The translations under genes and the position numbers were made by a program. Under the pieces are notes generated by a model. That model worked only from the letters and a program-made list of their open reading frames with translations. It was not told the origin of the DNA and searched no databases. From Candidatus Zhuqueibacterota bacterium (lineage in GTDB: Bacteria > Zhuqueibacterota > Zhuqueibacteria > Zhuqueibacterales > Geothermadaptataceae): 64,000 bases of DNA. The number at the start of each line of letters is the position of its first letter. Within the stretch, counting starts at the first letter, position 1. The stretch is from assembly GCA_030950365.1 (NCBI GenBank), contig JAUZRQ010000005.1, positions 1 through 64,000 of the forward strand, written 5' to 3'. This document shows, piece after piece, positions 1 through 9,041 of this stretch.

Positions 1-1068
1 GATCAGCTTTTGCAGTGCGGCCAGATAATCTTCAATTTTGCCGGGCTCCACCAAAAATCCCGACCGACCATCTTCAATAGCCTCGGCGATCTGTCCCAGC
101 CGCGAGGCCACCACGCATTTGCCGCAGGCCATGTACTCATATACTTTCACCGGTGAGTAGTAGAAAAACGGCAGCTTCGGATACGGCGCCAGCACGATGT
201 CCATCGCTGCGATGTGCCCGGGGACCTTTTCATGCGGTACATGGCCGGTCAAAATCACCCGGTGCTGCAATGTGTGCTTCCGGATGTAACCTTCAAGCGT
301 CGGTTTCAGCGGCCCGCCTTCCCCGACCAGCAAAAATTTCACATTGGCATTACGCTCCAGCACGGGCTTGAGCAGCGCAATCAGATTTTCCACGCCATGC
401 CAGCGATGAAAGCTGCCGATAAATCCGATTACAATATCGTTATTCAATGAAAACTTTGTCCGTACATCGTCCCCCGAAATCTGCGGATGAAACCGCTCGA
501 TATCCGCACCATTGGTGATCACCACATAGCCATCATCCCGTGGTTGCCGTTGCATGAAGTAGTCCGCCAGCACATTAGACACAACCACCGCCGCATCAGC
601 CCGGCGTAAATTGTATTTTTCGATGCTGTCCAGCACCCCGGGTAACGTCCAGTATTCCCTGTGAAACGTCCGTAATTCGTACGATACCGGGCTGTCGGCT
701 TCCAGCACCACCGGAATACCCATGCGTTTGGCCAGCCACATGGATGAAAACACGTAAGCGTCCAGCCGGGTGATCAGCACATCGGGGCGTTCGCGTTCTA
801 AAATGGCGCGCTCCTCCCGGATGAATTTCCAGTTGTACAGAATCTGGTTCGGCTCATGCAAATATTTTGCCAGATATTTTTTCAGGATTTCACGAGCCGT
901 CAGTCGCCCATTGACGCCCGGCCGCGCATTCGGATCGTCTTTGCGCCAGTATATTTTCACCTCGTGCCCGCAGTTCTCAATCGCCTCCATCAGCTTGATG
1001 CCCTTGATGGTTGAGCCGATGGATGCGCCCCACAGGTCATACAGATAATTGAAATACACGATTTTCAT
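1..1068 (-). CDS. Glycosyltransferase family 4 (C-terminus outside window)
   Basis: Cytoplasmic or membrane-peripheral GT-B glycosyltransferase that would add a sugar from a nucleotide donor to a lipid-linked glycan. Translation from the ATG at 1068 opens with MKIVYFNYLYDLWGAS and stays open for 356 codons to the window edge. The C-terminal Rossmann half is clear: GFIGSFHRWHGVENL, then LVGEGG and a donor-site stretch PYPKLPFFYYSPVKVYEYMACGK that carries the usual E of the EX7E motif. Its start overlaps the stop of the upstream GT39 gene by four bases (ATGA), so the two are translationally coupled. Sugar and acceptor cannot be read from sequence. The gene is incomplete only because the window ends. 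Confidence 0.9.
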   Translation of the reverse strand, partial: MKIVYFNYLYDLWGASIGSTIKGIKLMEAIENCGHEVKIYWRKDDPNARPGVNGRLTAREILKKYLAKYLHEPNQILYNWKFIREERAILERERPDVLITRLDAYVFSSMWLAKRMGIPVVLEADSPVSYELRTFHREYWTLPGVLDSIEKYNLRRADAAVVVSNVLADYFMQRQPRDDGYVVITNGADIERFHPQISGDDVRTKFSLNNDIVIGFIGSFHRWHGVENLIALLKPVLERNANVKFLLVGEGGPLKPTLEGYIRKHTLQHRVILTGHVPHEKVPGHIAAMDIVLAPYPKLPFFYYSPVKVYEYMACGKCVVASRLGQIAEAIEDGRSGFLVEPGKIEDYLAALQKLI

Positions 1069-2900
1069 GGTCTTGCCCCGTCGAGTCCTCGCTGTTGCAG
1101 TTCTTCCGCAGAAATGTGATAAACAAACAAGCTGTAACCGAGCACCGCCTCCGGCTTGAATTGCTGCAGCCACCGGTACGATGCACCAGGATACACGCCT
1201 TCGATATTTTGCAGGCAGGTCGCGCTGATGGCGATCCAGCCGTCGGTCGGACGGGTGTCCACAAAAGGATGCATGCGACGGTAATCGCTGAACGTCGCTG
1301 CGTCGATGCCCGGCAGCTTTTCGTGTCGGATGCCGTGATATTCCGGCACAGCGGTGCCGTTGTAACTCAGTTTAATGGCATCAATGCGATGTTGTTCCAT
1401 GTATTTTTTCAAATGCAGCAATTCCTGTCCCCAGTCGAGATTGGAGCTGAGCATGTAGCGGTAGCCCTGCGACGGCCCGCCGATAAATTCATTGAAATAG
1501 GCCAGATAGTGCGGATGAATCCACAAAGCCGAGCCGAGGTACCAGACCATGGCGACGGCTGCTGCAGCCGCCATACCTCTGCGTCGAAAATATGGCAATG
1601 TAGCCAGCCGCCCCACCAGAATGGCCCCCAGCGGCAACAGTGGCAAATTTACATAGCGGTAGGCGAAATCGTGAAATTTTAGCGTCATGCCCACCAGAAC
1701 CAGCGTCGGCGCCACAAAAAAAGCCAGGTACTGCCGGCTGGACGGAGGCAGTGTGGCCAGCGCCAGAAAAAGGGCCAGAATCAACGGGATCGGCGTTTTG
1801 ATCAGGAACGCCACATAGGTGAAGTACCAGAAACCTTTCGGATGCCGGTGCTCCATGAGATACTTGCCGCGCAGGAAGCTACCATTCTCGCCTTTGGTTC
1901 GCGGCGACATGCCAGCGAAGGCGGCCAGGGCCGTGAAATAGGTGCGCGCCGGGATGGGTATCTGCGTGCCTAGAAATTGCGCCGGTGCGTGGAGCGGACT
2001 CTGTTCCGAAATACCAAACCGGTTCAACAGGGCTTCCCACTTGGCCTGATCTTCGGGATCTTTGACCAGCGGTTCGGCCTGAAAGCCGTAATCGGCCATG
2101 ATGACCACCAGCGCCACGACCGACACCACCAGCGCCACGGCCAGGGGCGCCGTTATCACCCGCCATTTCGATACGTTTGATTTTGCATCACGGCCGGGCC
2201 AGAGGACCGCCGGCGACTGCCGCGTCCAGAATAAATGCAGCACCAGCAGCAGCGCTAAAATCGGCGCCAGCAGGATGGCGGTGAATTTGGTGCACAGCGC
2301 CAGGCCCACGGCAAGGCCCAGCAGCATCAACCGCCCCCATCCCGGTGCCTGCAGGTAGCGGTACATGGCATAAATCGACAGCACAAAAAACAGCACAAAG
2401 CCGATATCTGTGGTGACCAGGGTGGTGTGCGCCAGAACGTTGGGATTGAAAACATACACGGCCAGGGCCACCAGCGCGGCCGTTGGCCCAAACAGATCGC
2501 GCGTCCAGATGAAAATCAGCCAGCCCAATAGCGCGCCGAGCAGCAAAATCACGCTTCGCGCCAGGGTGAAGATGTTTTGCACGCCCACATGGCCGTTGGT
2601 GTAGTACAAAAATGCCTGTCCGAATTCGATGTGATCTTCGTTTTCCCAGTGCGGCGAGTCGAGCGGCAGCTTCAAATCTAGAAACAGCAGCGGCAGTGCC
2701 GCGAGCTGCTTCACCAGCGGCGGATTGGTGGCATACAACCGGTAATCGCCGGTTTTGAGATAGGAATAGCCGGCCGGCAAATGACCCACCTCGTCCCAGG
2801 TTGGCGCGATGTCGTCCAGCGCCAGAAAGCCCTGCAGCAAAAACAGCCCGATGAGCAGTAGCGCCAAAAGCCGATGTTGTCGTTCCATGAGTCGGAACAT
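1065..2900 (-). CDS. GT39-type membrane glycosyltransferase (ArnT/PMT-like)
   Basis: Polytopic inner-membrane protein of 611 aa with about a dozen hydrophobic helices. An acidic pair sits in the first periplasmic loop (TWDEVGHLPAGYSYL, about residues 34 to 48), which is the catalytic or metal-binding Asp-Glu of GT39 enzymes. These use polyprenyl-phosphate-linked sugars and act on the periplasmic face. The C-terminal loop has SSNLDWGQELLHLKKYM, a segment I associate with this family. It is the first of three GT39-type genes in the polysaccharide locus. The substrate is unknown; transfer to a lipid, glycan or protein acceptor is equally possible. Confidence 0.82.
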   Translation of the reverse strand: MFRLMERQHRLLALLLIGLFLLQGFLALDDIAPTWDEVGHLPAGYSYLKTGDYRLYATNPPLVKQLAALPLLFLDLKLPLDSPHWENEDHIEFGQAFLYYTNGHVGVQNIFTLARSVILLLGALLGWLIFIWTRDLFGPTAALVALAVYVFNPNVLAHTTLVTTDIGFVLFFVLSIYAMYRYLQAPGWGRLMLLGLAVGLALCTKFTAILLAPILALLLVLHLFWTRQSPAVLWPGRDAKSNVSKWRVITAPLAVALVVSVVALVVIMADYGFQAEPLVKDPEDQAKWEALLNRFGISEQSPLHAPAQFLGTQIPIPARTYFTALAAFAGMSPRTKGENGSFLRGKYLMEHRHPKGFWYFTYVAFLIKTPIPLILALFLALATLPPSSRQYLAFFVAPTLVLVGMTLKFHDFAYRYVNLPLLPLGAILVGRLATLPYFRRRGMAAAAAVAMVWYLGSALWIHPHYLAYFNEFIGGPSQGYRYMLSSNLDWGQELLHLKKYMEQHRIDAIKLSYNGTAVPEYHGIRHEKLPGIDAATFSDYRRMHPFVDTRPTDGWIAISATCLQNIEGVYPGASYRWLQQFKPEAVLGYSLFVYHISAEELQQRGLDGARP

Positions 2901-3240
2901 CCTGTTGCTGTTTACATCAATTCCTGTTAAATGGAGAATTGCCAGAATCTCCTACCCCCAGCTTGTTCCGTGCAATGAGATTCCAGTATTTTTCGTCAAT
3001 CCGCGTTGCCGATTGACGAAAAAAAACAGAATGACAAAATAGCTACAAACAATCAAAATCAAGCTGGATCGTCCTATTCTACTTGCTCCTTCTCAAGCTA
3101 AAACAGGCCAATGCTTCTCAAAGCCATGCAGCTCATGATCCGTATTCGATCCACGGTCATCCGTGGCTGTGAAATTCAATTCTCCTTGCAAGCCCAGATA
3201 CAATTTTGTTGCGAGCGCTCTTCTCCGTCACGATGGCGTC
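2901..3240. repeat. 340-bp gene gap with a 13-bp inverted repeat
   Basis: No gene is supported here. The gap holds a perfect inverted repeat, TTTTTCGTCAATC at 2989-3001 and GATTGACGAAAAA at 3011-3023, with a 9-base spacer. Read from either strand the stem has T before and A after it, so it is not a classical terminator. It lies 90 to 120 bases upstream of the GT39 start at 2900 and could be an operator or a dispersed palindrome. A short CCACGGTCATCCGTGG motif (about 3162-3177) resembles the periodic boxes seen at 4849-4880. Confidence 0.55.
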
Positions 3241-4629
3241 TCACGCTTTCTGTGCGCCGATGAACCGGGTGGCGCGCTCGGTGGCCTTCACCTGCCCATT
3301 GCCGCGTTTGGGCGGTCTCCCCGAAAGTTTGATGCGGCTCATCCCGACCAGGATGCCTGCAACCATATATATCATCATCAGCATGCTATGGTTGGAAATG
3401 TTTGGATGCACGGTGATCGAAATAAAAAAACCAGCCATGCCGGTCATCAGACCTAGCACGATGTTGTTCAAATAGGTGTGTGGTATTTTCAGCCCATGCC
3501 GTGCGCGCCAGAAAACCGCCCCAATAAACCACAGCCACAACAGCAACCCAACCCAGCCGGTTTCACTGGAAATGAGCAGATAGGAATTGTGCACCACCTG
3601 CATTAGCTCATAGAAAGAATATCGGAACTCTTTCTCCGCTTTGCGACCGTATTGCACAAAAAAGAACGACACGCGCCGGTAATTGCCCAGTCCCACACCG
3701 AAGACCGGATGCGCGTTGGTCATGGCAAAGGCCACGTAGTTCAGCGGCATGCGGATATCCGCGGCGCGCTTGCGGCCTTTTTCTTCGAACTGCTTCATAA
3801 TGGTGGGGAAATAGTGCACTAAAAACAGCGCACCGATGGCAATGATGGTGATGGCGGGGATTTTCACCCGTGGACGGAACCGGCGCAGCGGCAGGCTGTA
3901 CAGGGTCATCATGGCGACGGAACCCGCCAGCGCCACCCACTCGGCGCGGGAGTAGGTGCCGTAAAGGCCGCCTCCGGCCAGCAGCAGCACGCCGCCAAAG
4001 AAAATCGGCTGCCACTTTTTGGGGTGTTTCATGAACACAAAAAAGCGGATCAGCAGCGGCAGCAGTAAGATCAAATAGTCGGCATATAAACTGGGATGGC
4101 CGAAGGTGGCGCCAACGCGCCATCGAAAAAAGCGCTCGTTCAGAAACGTCAGACCGAGGGGGCCGAACCGCCACTGCCAGAAGCCCAGAAATGCCTCGAA
4201 GGCCAGTGTGCCGAACAGCGCCCATATAATGCCGTGGATGCGTTTAGGACTGGTGATGACGCTGGCCATGCACAGGAACAGGATATAGCCGCGCAAATGC
4301 CGCGTCCATTCGCTAATGGCCGTTCCAATCTCGTACCGAGCGTTGAACGCGGTGATCAGCACCCAGAGCAGCCAGAGCGTCGCCGGCACGAGCACCGATT
4401 TGGGAATGTTGCGGATACGCCCCTGCGCCAGCAGCATCCCGAACAGCGCCAGCATGGGGAAATCGATGAGGTAAATGCCGTTGTAGCGGTAGAAAATAAA
4501 GGCGATGGACAGCGGCGCAAAGGTGACGGTCAGCACCAGAAAGTACTGCAACTTGTCGCGCACGAAAAAGAAAACGACGCTCAGAACACCGGCCAGCGCG
4601 GCCAGAAAGATTAGTTTGGAAATATCCAT
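3241..4629 (-). CDS. O-antigen ligase / Wzy-type polymerase family membrane protein
   Basis: A 462-aa polytopic membrane protein with 10 to 12 predicted helices and one long periplasmic loop near residues 265 to 350. In that loop it has PVFGVGLGNYRRV, the usual glycine-rich signature of the Wzy_C (WaaL/Wzy) family, after a membrane stretch GATFGHPSLYADYLILLLPLL. Members either polymerise flipped repeat units or ligate glycan to a lipid anchor. With a Wzx-type flippase (12415-13869), an initiating transferase (33227-34684) and Wza/Wzc-like genes in the same locus, a role as polymerase is the better guess, but the family cannot be split by sequence alone. Confidence 0.85.
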   Translation of the reverse strand: MDISKLIFLAALAGVLSVVFFFVRDKLQYFLVLTVTFAPLSIAFIFYRYNGIYLIDFPMLALFGMLLAQGRIRNIPKSVLVPATLWLLWVLITAFNARYEIGTAISEWTRHLRGYILFLCMASVITSPKRIHGIIWALFGTLAFEAFLGFWQWRFGPLGLTFLNERFFRWRVGATFGHPSLYADYLILLLPLLIRFFVFMKHPKKWQPIFFGGVLLLAGGGLYGTYSRAEWVALAGSVAMMTLYSLPLRRFRPRVKIPAITIIAIGALFLVHYFPTIMKQFEEKGRKRAADIRMPLNYVAFAMTNAHPVFGVGLGNYRRVSFFFVQYGRKAEKEFRYSFYELMQVVHNSYLLISSETGWVGLLLWLWFIGAVFWRARHGLKIPHTYLNNIVLGLMTGMAGFFISITVHPNISNHSMLMMIYMVAGILVGMSRIKLSGRPPKRGNGQVKATERATRFIGAQKA

Positions 4630-4981
4630 AAACGGCGATGTATTTTGATGTTAACCAATGGCCAAAGTGAGTATTCAGCCTTTATTCGCTATGTTTCATT
4701 CCCCGACTTATTGTGCGGGGAGCACCCGATCTCTCGCTTTTTCAAAGAATAGAGAAAAAATTTCCCGCAGAAGCCGCGGAAATCGCGGAGGCCAGGTTCC
4801 ACATTCCGTAGGAACGTACCCGGGCGTTTAATCCTGCAAGCATATCTCATCCGCGTTCAATCTGCGTCAATCCGTGGCTCCCAAAATTTGAGGCCAGCCC
4901 CCCAAAATCCACTGTCTGCAGAATGCCGCACCCCTCCTGTGATCTTTCTCCCTTTCATGACGCAATCAAAATGTTCCGGCG
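4630..4981. repeat. 352-bp gene gap carrying three short repeat motifs
   Basis: No coding sequence is supported. The gap is a mosaic. It has a CCCCG...CGGGG hairpin (4701-4720), a box of roughly 9-base units built on CCGCAG/CGCGGA (4764-4791), and a GTTCC...GGAAC hairpin (4796-4815). A further box consists of three 10-base units, ATCCGCGTTC, AATCTGCGTC and AATCCGTGGC (4849-4878). The units resemble each other in rhythm rather than in exact sequence and recur in other gaps of the window. Their function is unknown. Confidence 0.6.
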
Positions 4982-6640
4982 TTATTTGTCCGATGGCGTG
5001 CGCTGCCAGCGATAGATTCGCACGGTTTTATAAGGATCTTCCCACACGCGCTGCAAGTGCTCATCGATATACCGGGCGATGGTCTGCGGCACGTAACGGT
5101 CGCGTTCGAAGCGGTAAATATCCACCACAATGTAGCCCACCTCATGCTTCTGAATCACGGCTTTCAGCTCTTCCACCGAGGTGATTGCCGGGACGCCGGA
5201 GTAATAATCCACCCGCGCCTCGCCGTTGCGCCAGTCCAGGGTCTCATCCAGATTGGCCATGTTCAAATTGTACTCCACATGGCCGAGATAGTAATGAATC
5301 GTCAGCGGCAGGGTGCTGACGATGACGCCATCGGCGGCGCCATTCTCGCGCAGCCAGTCCACGGCGGCGCGCCAGTTGAGGTGATCCACTGCGCCGTTCA
5401 TTCCGGTGGGCACCACATACGGCAGCTTCAGCGCGTACCGGAACCAGACCGTGAGCGGCAACCAACCGACGATGATCGCATACGCGAGCCAGCGCAGCCA
5501 GCGATCGGACAGCCGGAAGACCGCCCCGCGCAGTTTTTCTTTCAGGATGCCATATTCGGCCTCGAACAGGTTATCCAGCGCATAGGCTGCCAGCATCACG
5601 TAAAACGGATATACGTGGAAAATGTAGTTATGCACGCGGTACGAAAACACGAACGATAGCATGAACGCGGGCACGGCAAAATTGCACAGGGCAAAAAAAG
5701 CGTGTTTGTCCAGCCGGGTGACGGTCTGCAGCGCGCCGATGAGAAACAGCGCCGCAATGGGGAAATTGCTGCTTTTGGCCAGAAACCAGAAATAGTAATG
5801 CGTATCGGTCACCAGATTGTACCGGGCCCATGCCGGCCGGAAATGGATGGCGTATTCCAGAAACTCCTTGAGACCGAGGAGCGTCAGAGCGAGCAGGCCC
5901 AGAAGCACCGCGCCCAGGCTTACAAAGCCGTAGCGCAAGCGCACGGCCTCGCCCCAGCCGCGCTGCACACCGGCGATCACAAACAGCACCGCGCTGTACG
6001 CCCAGAGAGACGGCGCGAACAGCGCCGTGAGCTGGTGCACATGAAACGATAGCGCAAACACCCCCAGCGAGGCCACGATCCAGCGCAGGTCCACATCCAG
6101 AATCCGGTACCAGGCCGACGCTTCCGCCACATCCTGCCTGCGCTCGAAGCCGCGCCAGAACAGCCACACACCCAGCAAAAACAGCAACTGGAACAGGGTG
6201 TACATGCGCGAGGTCCGCGACCAGCCGATGGCGTTGTGCGAAAATGCCAGCAAAAATGCGGACAACAACGCGATGCGGGTGTTAAACAACGATCGCGCAA
6301 AAAAGAACACCACCACGATTGCCAGCAGACCAAACGCCACGCTGGGCAGCCTCGCCGCAAATTCATTCATCCCAAAAAGCTTGAACGAGATGGCCACCAT
6401 CCAGGAGTACAGCAGTGCACGCTCATTAAGATTACCGGACGGGAAGCGCGGCTCCTCGCCGTTCATCAGCGATTGCCCGGCATACACATGGTTGACTTCA
6501 TCCACCCACAAGCTGGGCACGCCCAGATTGATGAGCCGCACCGCGGCCGCGCCCAGCAAAATGAGCAGCAGCACGGCAAACGCAAAACGGTTGGTTGGCG
6601 ATTCGGTCGTTCTGGTCATGAACGGTTTAGTGCGTTTCAT
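4982..6640 (-). CDS. GT39-type membrane glycosyltransferase
   Basis: A 552-aa multi-spanning inner-membrane protein. After a first helix it carries PSLWVDEVNHVYAGQSLM (about residues 43 to 60), the periplasmic loop with the conserved Asp-Glu of the GT39/PMT_2 family, followed by alternating hydrophobic segments and a soluble C-terminal domain from about residue 425. The start at 6640 overlaps the upstream GT39 gene by 14 bases; a second in-frame ATG at 6619 would remove the overlap, and no strong ribosome-binding site decides between them. Two GT39 paralogues in tandem suggest successive or alternative sugar additions from polyprenyl-phosphate donors. Confidence 0.82.
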   Translation of the reverse strand: MKRTKPFMTRTTESPTNRFAFAVLLLILLGAAAVRLINLGVPSLWVDEVNHVYAGQSLMNGEEPRFPSGNLNERALLYSWMVAISFKLFGMNEFAARLPSVAFGLLAIVVVFFFARSLFNTRIALLSAFLLAFSHNAIGWSRTSRMYTLFQLLFLLGVWLFWRGFERRQDVAEASAWYRILDVDLRWIVASLGVFALSFHVHQLTALFAPSLWAYSAVLFVIAGVQRGWGEAVRLRYGFVSLGAVLLGLLALTLLGLKEFLEYAIHFRPAWARYNLVTDTHYYFWFLAKSSNFPIAALFLIGALQTVTRLDKHAFFALCNFAVPAFMLSFVFSYRVHNYIFHVYPFYVMLAAYALDNLFEAEYGILKEKLRGAVFRLSDRWLRWLAYAIIVGWLPLTVWFRYALKLPYVVPTGMNGAVDHLNWRAAVDWLRENGAADGVIVSTLPLTIHYYLGHVEYNLNMANLDETLDWRNGEARVDYYSGVPAITSVEELKAVIQKHEVGYIVVDIYRFERDRYVPQTIARYIDEHLQRVWEDPYKTVRIYRWQRTPSDK

Positions 6641-7889
6641 ATGGCCATTCGTTTCGATTCCGATTCAATGCCACCACGGCGCCGGCCGCGGCCAGAAACG
6701 CCATGAGTGGGATCAGCGGCATGCGATAGCGCGGCACCGGCAGGGTGGCCACGTGAATCAGGGTGTAATATCCAAACAACAGCAGCAAAAAGCCCCACTC
6801 GATGCGGCCGAGCGGCGCGCGGATGAATGCCAGCACGGTGAACAACAGCAGCACATAATGCGGCAATGCCAGCGCCGACCAGATCAGCCAGTTGCGCTGC
6901 CGTTTTTCCCCGCGGGGCACGTTTTCGTACACGCGAAACCAGTAGCGGAAAAATTTGCGCATCCACAGCCAGGCCGTCTCCACCGGATGCTTGAGAATGC
7001 CCTTTTTCGCCTCGGCCATCAAAATGCGATCGCGTTCGATGAGCGACGCCCCGCCCACCAGCTCTTTGATTTTCCGCTGCGTTTCCCGGTAGCGGAACTC
7101 ACCATCGAACGGCAGGTAATTGCCGGTCCAGAACACATCGCCGGCGCCGGTGGCAATGGGCACAAACGCATGAAACGTGGTGTAATTGCGCAAGGCCCAC
7201 GGCGCGATGGTCAGCGCCATGCCGGCGGTGAGCACAATCAGACCGATCGCCCGCCATTTCATTTCGTGCCGATAGACCAGCAGCAATAGAAACAGAAACA
7301 CCGGCAGGTAATACAGCGTACCGCGGCAGAGATTGGTCACGCCGAGCAAAATGCCGGCCAGTACAAACCGCCGCCAATCCGGCTGTTGCAGCGCGCGCAC
7401 AATGCTGATGAATGTACAAAGGGCTAGAAAAATAAACAGCGTTTCGGTATATAGAAACGCCGTGACGGCGATCATTTCCGGGTGAAAAGCAAAAATGACC
7501 GCACCGGCAAACGCCAGTCCCGGCCGTACGAACCGCCGTGCCAGGTCAAACACCAGGATGGTGCTGGCGCCGCCGATGATGGCCTGCACCAGTTTAATCG
7601 CCATCACACTTTTGCCGAACAGCGCCTGCAGCACGGCCAGAAAAGTGGGGTACAGCGGGGCGACGAATGTGGTCGGGCCACCGCCCAGCGCAAAACCGTT
7701 GCCTGCGAGCAAATTCTCGGCGATTTCCAAATAATTCTGCGCATCCATCGAGTTGGGATCGCCGATGGACCGCGCCAGGGTCACAAACGCCACGCGCACG
7801 CCGATGGCGGCCAGCGCCAGTCCCAAAAGCCACCGCCGCGACAACATGGCTTCCAGCGTGAGCAGATGCTGTTCAATCCGGTCTTTCAT
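6627..7889 (-). CDS. GT39-type membrane glycosyltransferase
   Basis: A 420-aa polytopic membrane protein related to ArnT/PMT_2. The first periplasmic loop reads GDPNSMDAQNYLEIAENL, and the following helices show the family pattern (TTFVAPLYPTFLAVLQALFG, then FLYTETLFIFLALC). It lacks the large soluble C-terminal domain of its two neighbours. The start codon overlaps the stop of the upstream DUF2304 gene (ATGA), so translation is coupled. Together with the DUF2304 protein and the GT2 at 8314 it forms a familiar set: a GT2 that charges the polyprenyl-phosphate carrier, a small membrane helper and a GT-C enzyme that uses the charged carrier. Confidence 0.8.
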   Translation of the reverse strand: MKDRIEQHLLTLEAMLSRRWLLGLALAAIGVRVAFVTLARSIGDPNSMDAQNYLEIAENLLAGNGFALGGGPTTFVAPLYPTFLAVLQALFGKSVMAIKLVQAIIGGASTILVFDLARRFVRPGLAFAGAVIFAFHPEMIAVTAFLYTETLFIFLALCTFISIVRALQQPDWRRFVLAGILLGVTNLCRGTLYYLPVFLFLLLLVYRHEMKWRAIGLIVLTAGMALTIAPWALRNYTTFHAFVPIATGAGDVFWTGNYLPFDGEFRYRETQRKIKELVGGASLIERDRILMAEAKKGILKHPVETAWLWMRKFFRYWFRVYENVPRGEKRQRNWLIWSALALPHYVLLLFTVLAFIRAPLGRIEWGFLLLLFGYYTLIHVATLPVPRYRMPLIPLMAFLAAAGAVVALNRNRNEWPYETH

Positions 7890-8311
7890 GCCACCCGATC
7901 GTTGGCGTTTTTCGATTCCACCGACTCCATGGCTGCCACAGGCTCAAACGGATCGCCCCGCCGGGCCTGCGTGTTTTTGCGAATCTCTTCCTGCAAAATG
8001 CTCAATTCCTGCGCCAGAATCTTATTTTGTTCCGTCAGCTTGGACAGCACCAGCGTAAAGTGCAGCGCCAGCAGCATGCCGAAAAATGCCGCGATGATAA
8101 ACAGCGCCGACGGCGCGTAGTACACGCCCAGAAAGGCCGCGGTCTTTTCCAGTAGCTCGCGCCACACGGAAAGAATGAGCAGGATGATGGCCGCCGTGAA
8201 CCAAAGCAACGAGTATTTCTCCTGCAACTTCCGCTTGCGAATGAGCTCGAAAATGATCGCCGCGACGATCAGGCTGCCGAGAACGGCAAAAATTTGAATG
8301 CGCATTTGCAT
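7886..8311 (-). CDS. DUF2304 small membrane protein
   Basis: A 141-aa protein with an N-terminal helix (IFAVLGSLIVAAIIFELI), a second helix (YSLLWFTAAIILLILSVW), a third (ALFIIAAFFGMLLALHFTLVL) and then a charged coiled-coil tail (KLTEQNKILAQELSILQEE). The sequence EKYSLLWF between helices is typical of DUF2304. Such genes are regularly found next to dolichyl-phosphate-mannose-synthase-like GT2 genes, as here (8314-9033, two bases upstream), and are thought to assist or anchor that enzyme or to take part in flipping; the precise role is not established. The start is at the first of two close ATG codons. Confidence 0.85.
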   Translation of the reverse strand: MQMRIQIFAVLGSLIVAAIIFELIRKRKLQEKYSLLWFTAAIILLILSVWRELLEKTAAFLGVYYAPSALFIIAAFFGMLLALHFTLVLSKLTEQNKILAQELSILQEEIRKNTQARRGDPFEPVAAMESVESKNANDRVA

Positions 8312-8313
8312 AG

Positions 8314-9033
8314 TCAGGCACTCACTTTTTGGTACGATTTGAACACGTCCACGAAAATGGCCAGCAGGACTTTCACCATGTAGTACACCGAGCGGAAGGC
8401 GTTGATGGACGACTCGCCCGCCGCCCGCGGCCGCATGCGTACCGGCACTTCTTTGATTTTGAAGCCGTTACGGCCCAGCACCACCACCGCCTCCGGCTCG
8501 GGATAGTCCGCCGGATAGTATTTGGCCAGGAACAAAATTGCCCGGCGGCTGAATGCGCGGAATCCCGACGTATTGTCGGTGATTTTCTGCCCCACCAGCG
8601 CCGAGTTCACGAAACTGAACACCAGCATGCCCAGGCGGCGCATGAGCGGAGTTTTGTAATCGGTCTCGGCCAGATAGCGCGATCCGATGGCCATGTCGGC
8701 CTCGCCGCCTTTCACCGGATCGAGAATCTTACGGATTTCCGCGGCCACGTGCTGGCCGTCGCCATCAAGCTGGATGGCGTACTCATAGCCGTGCCGGAGG
8801 GCATACTTGAAGCCGGTCTGCACCGCGCCGCCGATGCCCAGATTGAACGGCAGGTTGATGACCACCGCGCCGGCCTCGCGCGCCACCCGCGCCGTGGCAT
8901 CGGTGCTGCCGTCGTTAATGACAACCACATCCACGGGGTAGCCGGTGTCGCGGATCTCGCGAATCACCCGGCCAATGTTTTCCTGCTCATTGAAGGCCGG
9001 AATGATGATGAGCGTATCGTGCTGTCGATCCAT
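8314..9033 (-). CDS. GT2 polyprenyl-phosphate glycosyltransferase (DPM1-like)
   Basis: A 239-aa cytoplasmic GT-A enzyme. It has the family hallmarks: IIIPAFNEQENIGRVIREI at the N-terminus, VVINDGSTDAT for nucleotide binding, and the metal-binding DXD as QLDGDGQH near residue 95. The TSGFRAFSR motif follows near residue 155. The length and lack of membrane helices fit a soluble dolichyl/undecaprenyl-phosphate mannosyl- or glucosyltransferase. It probably charges the carrier that the adjacent GT39 proteins use. The ribosome-binding site GGGAGG lies only three bases from the ATG. The sugar is unknown. Confidence 0.88.
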   Translation of the reverse strand: MDRQHDTLIIIPAFNEQENIGRVIREIRDTGYPVDVVVINDGSTDATARVAREAGAVVINLPFNLGIGGAVQTGFKYALRHGYEYAIQLDGDGQHVAAEIRKILDPVKGGEADMAIGSRYLAETDYKTPLMRRLGMLVFSFVNSALVGQKITDNTSGFRAFSRRAILFLAKYYPADYPEPEAVVVLGRNGFKIKEVPVRMRPRAAGESSINAFRSVYYMVKVLLAIFVDVFKSYQKVSA

Positions 9034-9041
9034 GAACCTCC

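Noticed and set aside
4849-4880. CRISPR-like repeat in the gap at 4.6-5.0 kb
   Set aside because: Units are only about 10 bases, imperfect and without spacers; no cas genes are present.
6198-7289. A 363-codon plus-strand frame over the two GT39 genes
   Set aside because: Shadow of two membrane-protein genes; no motif and no start signal.
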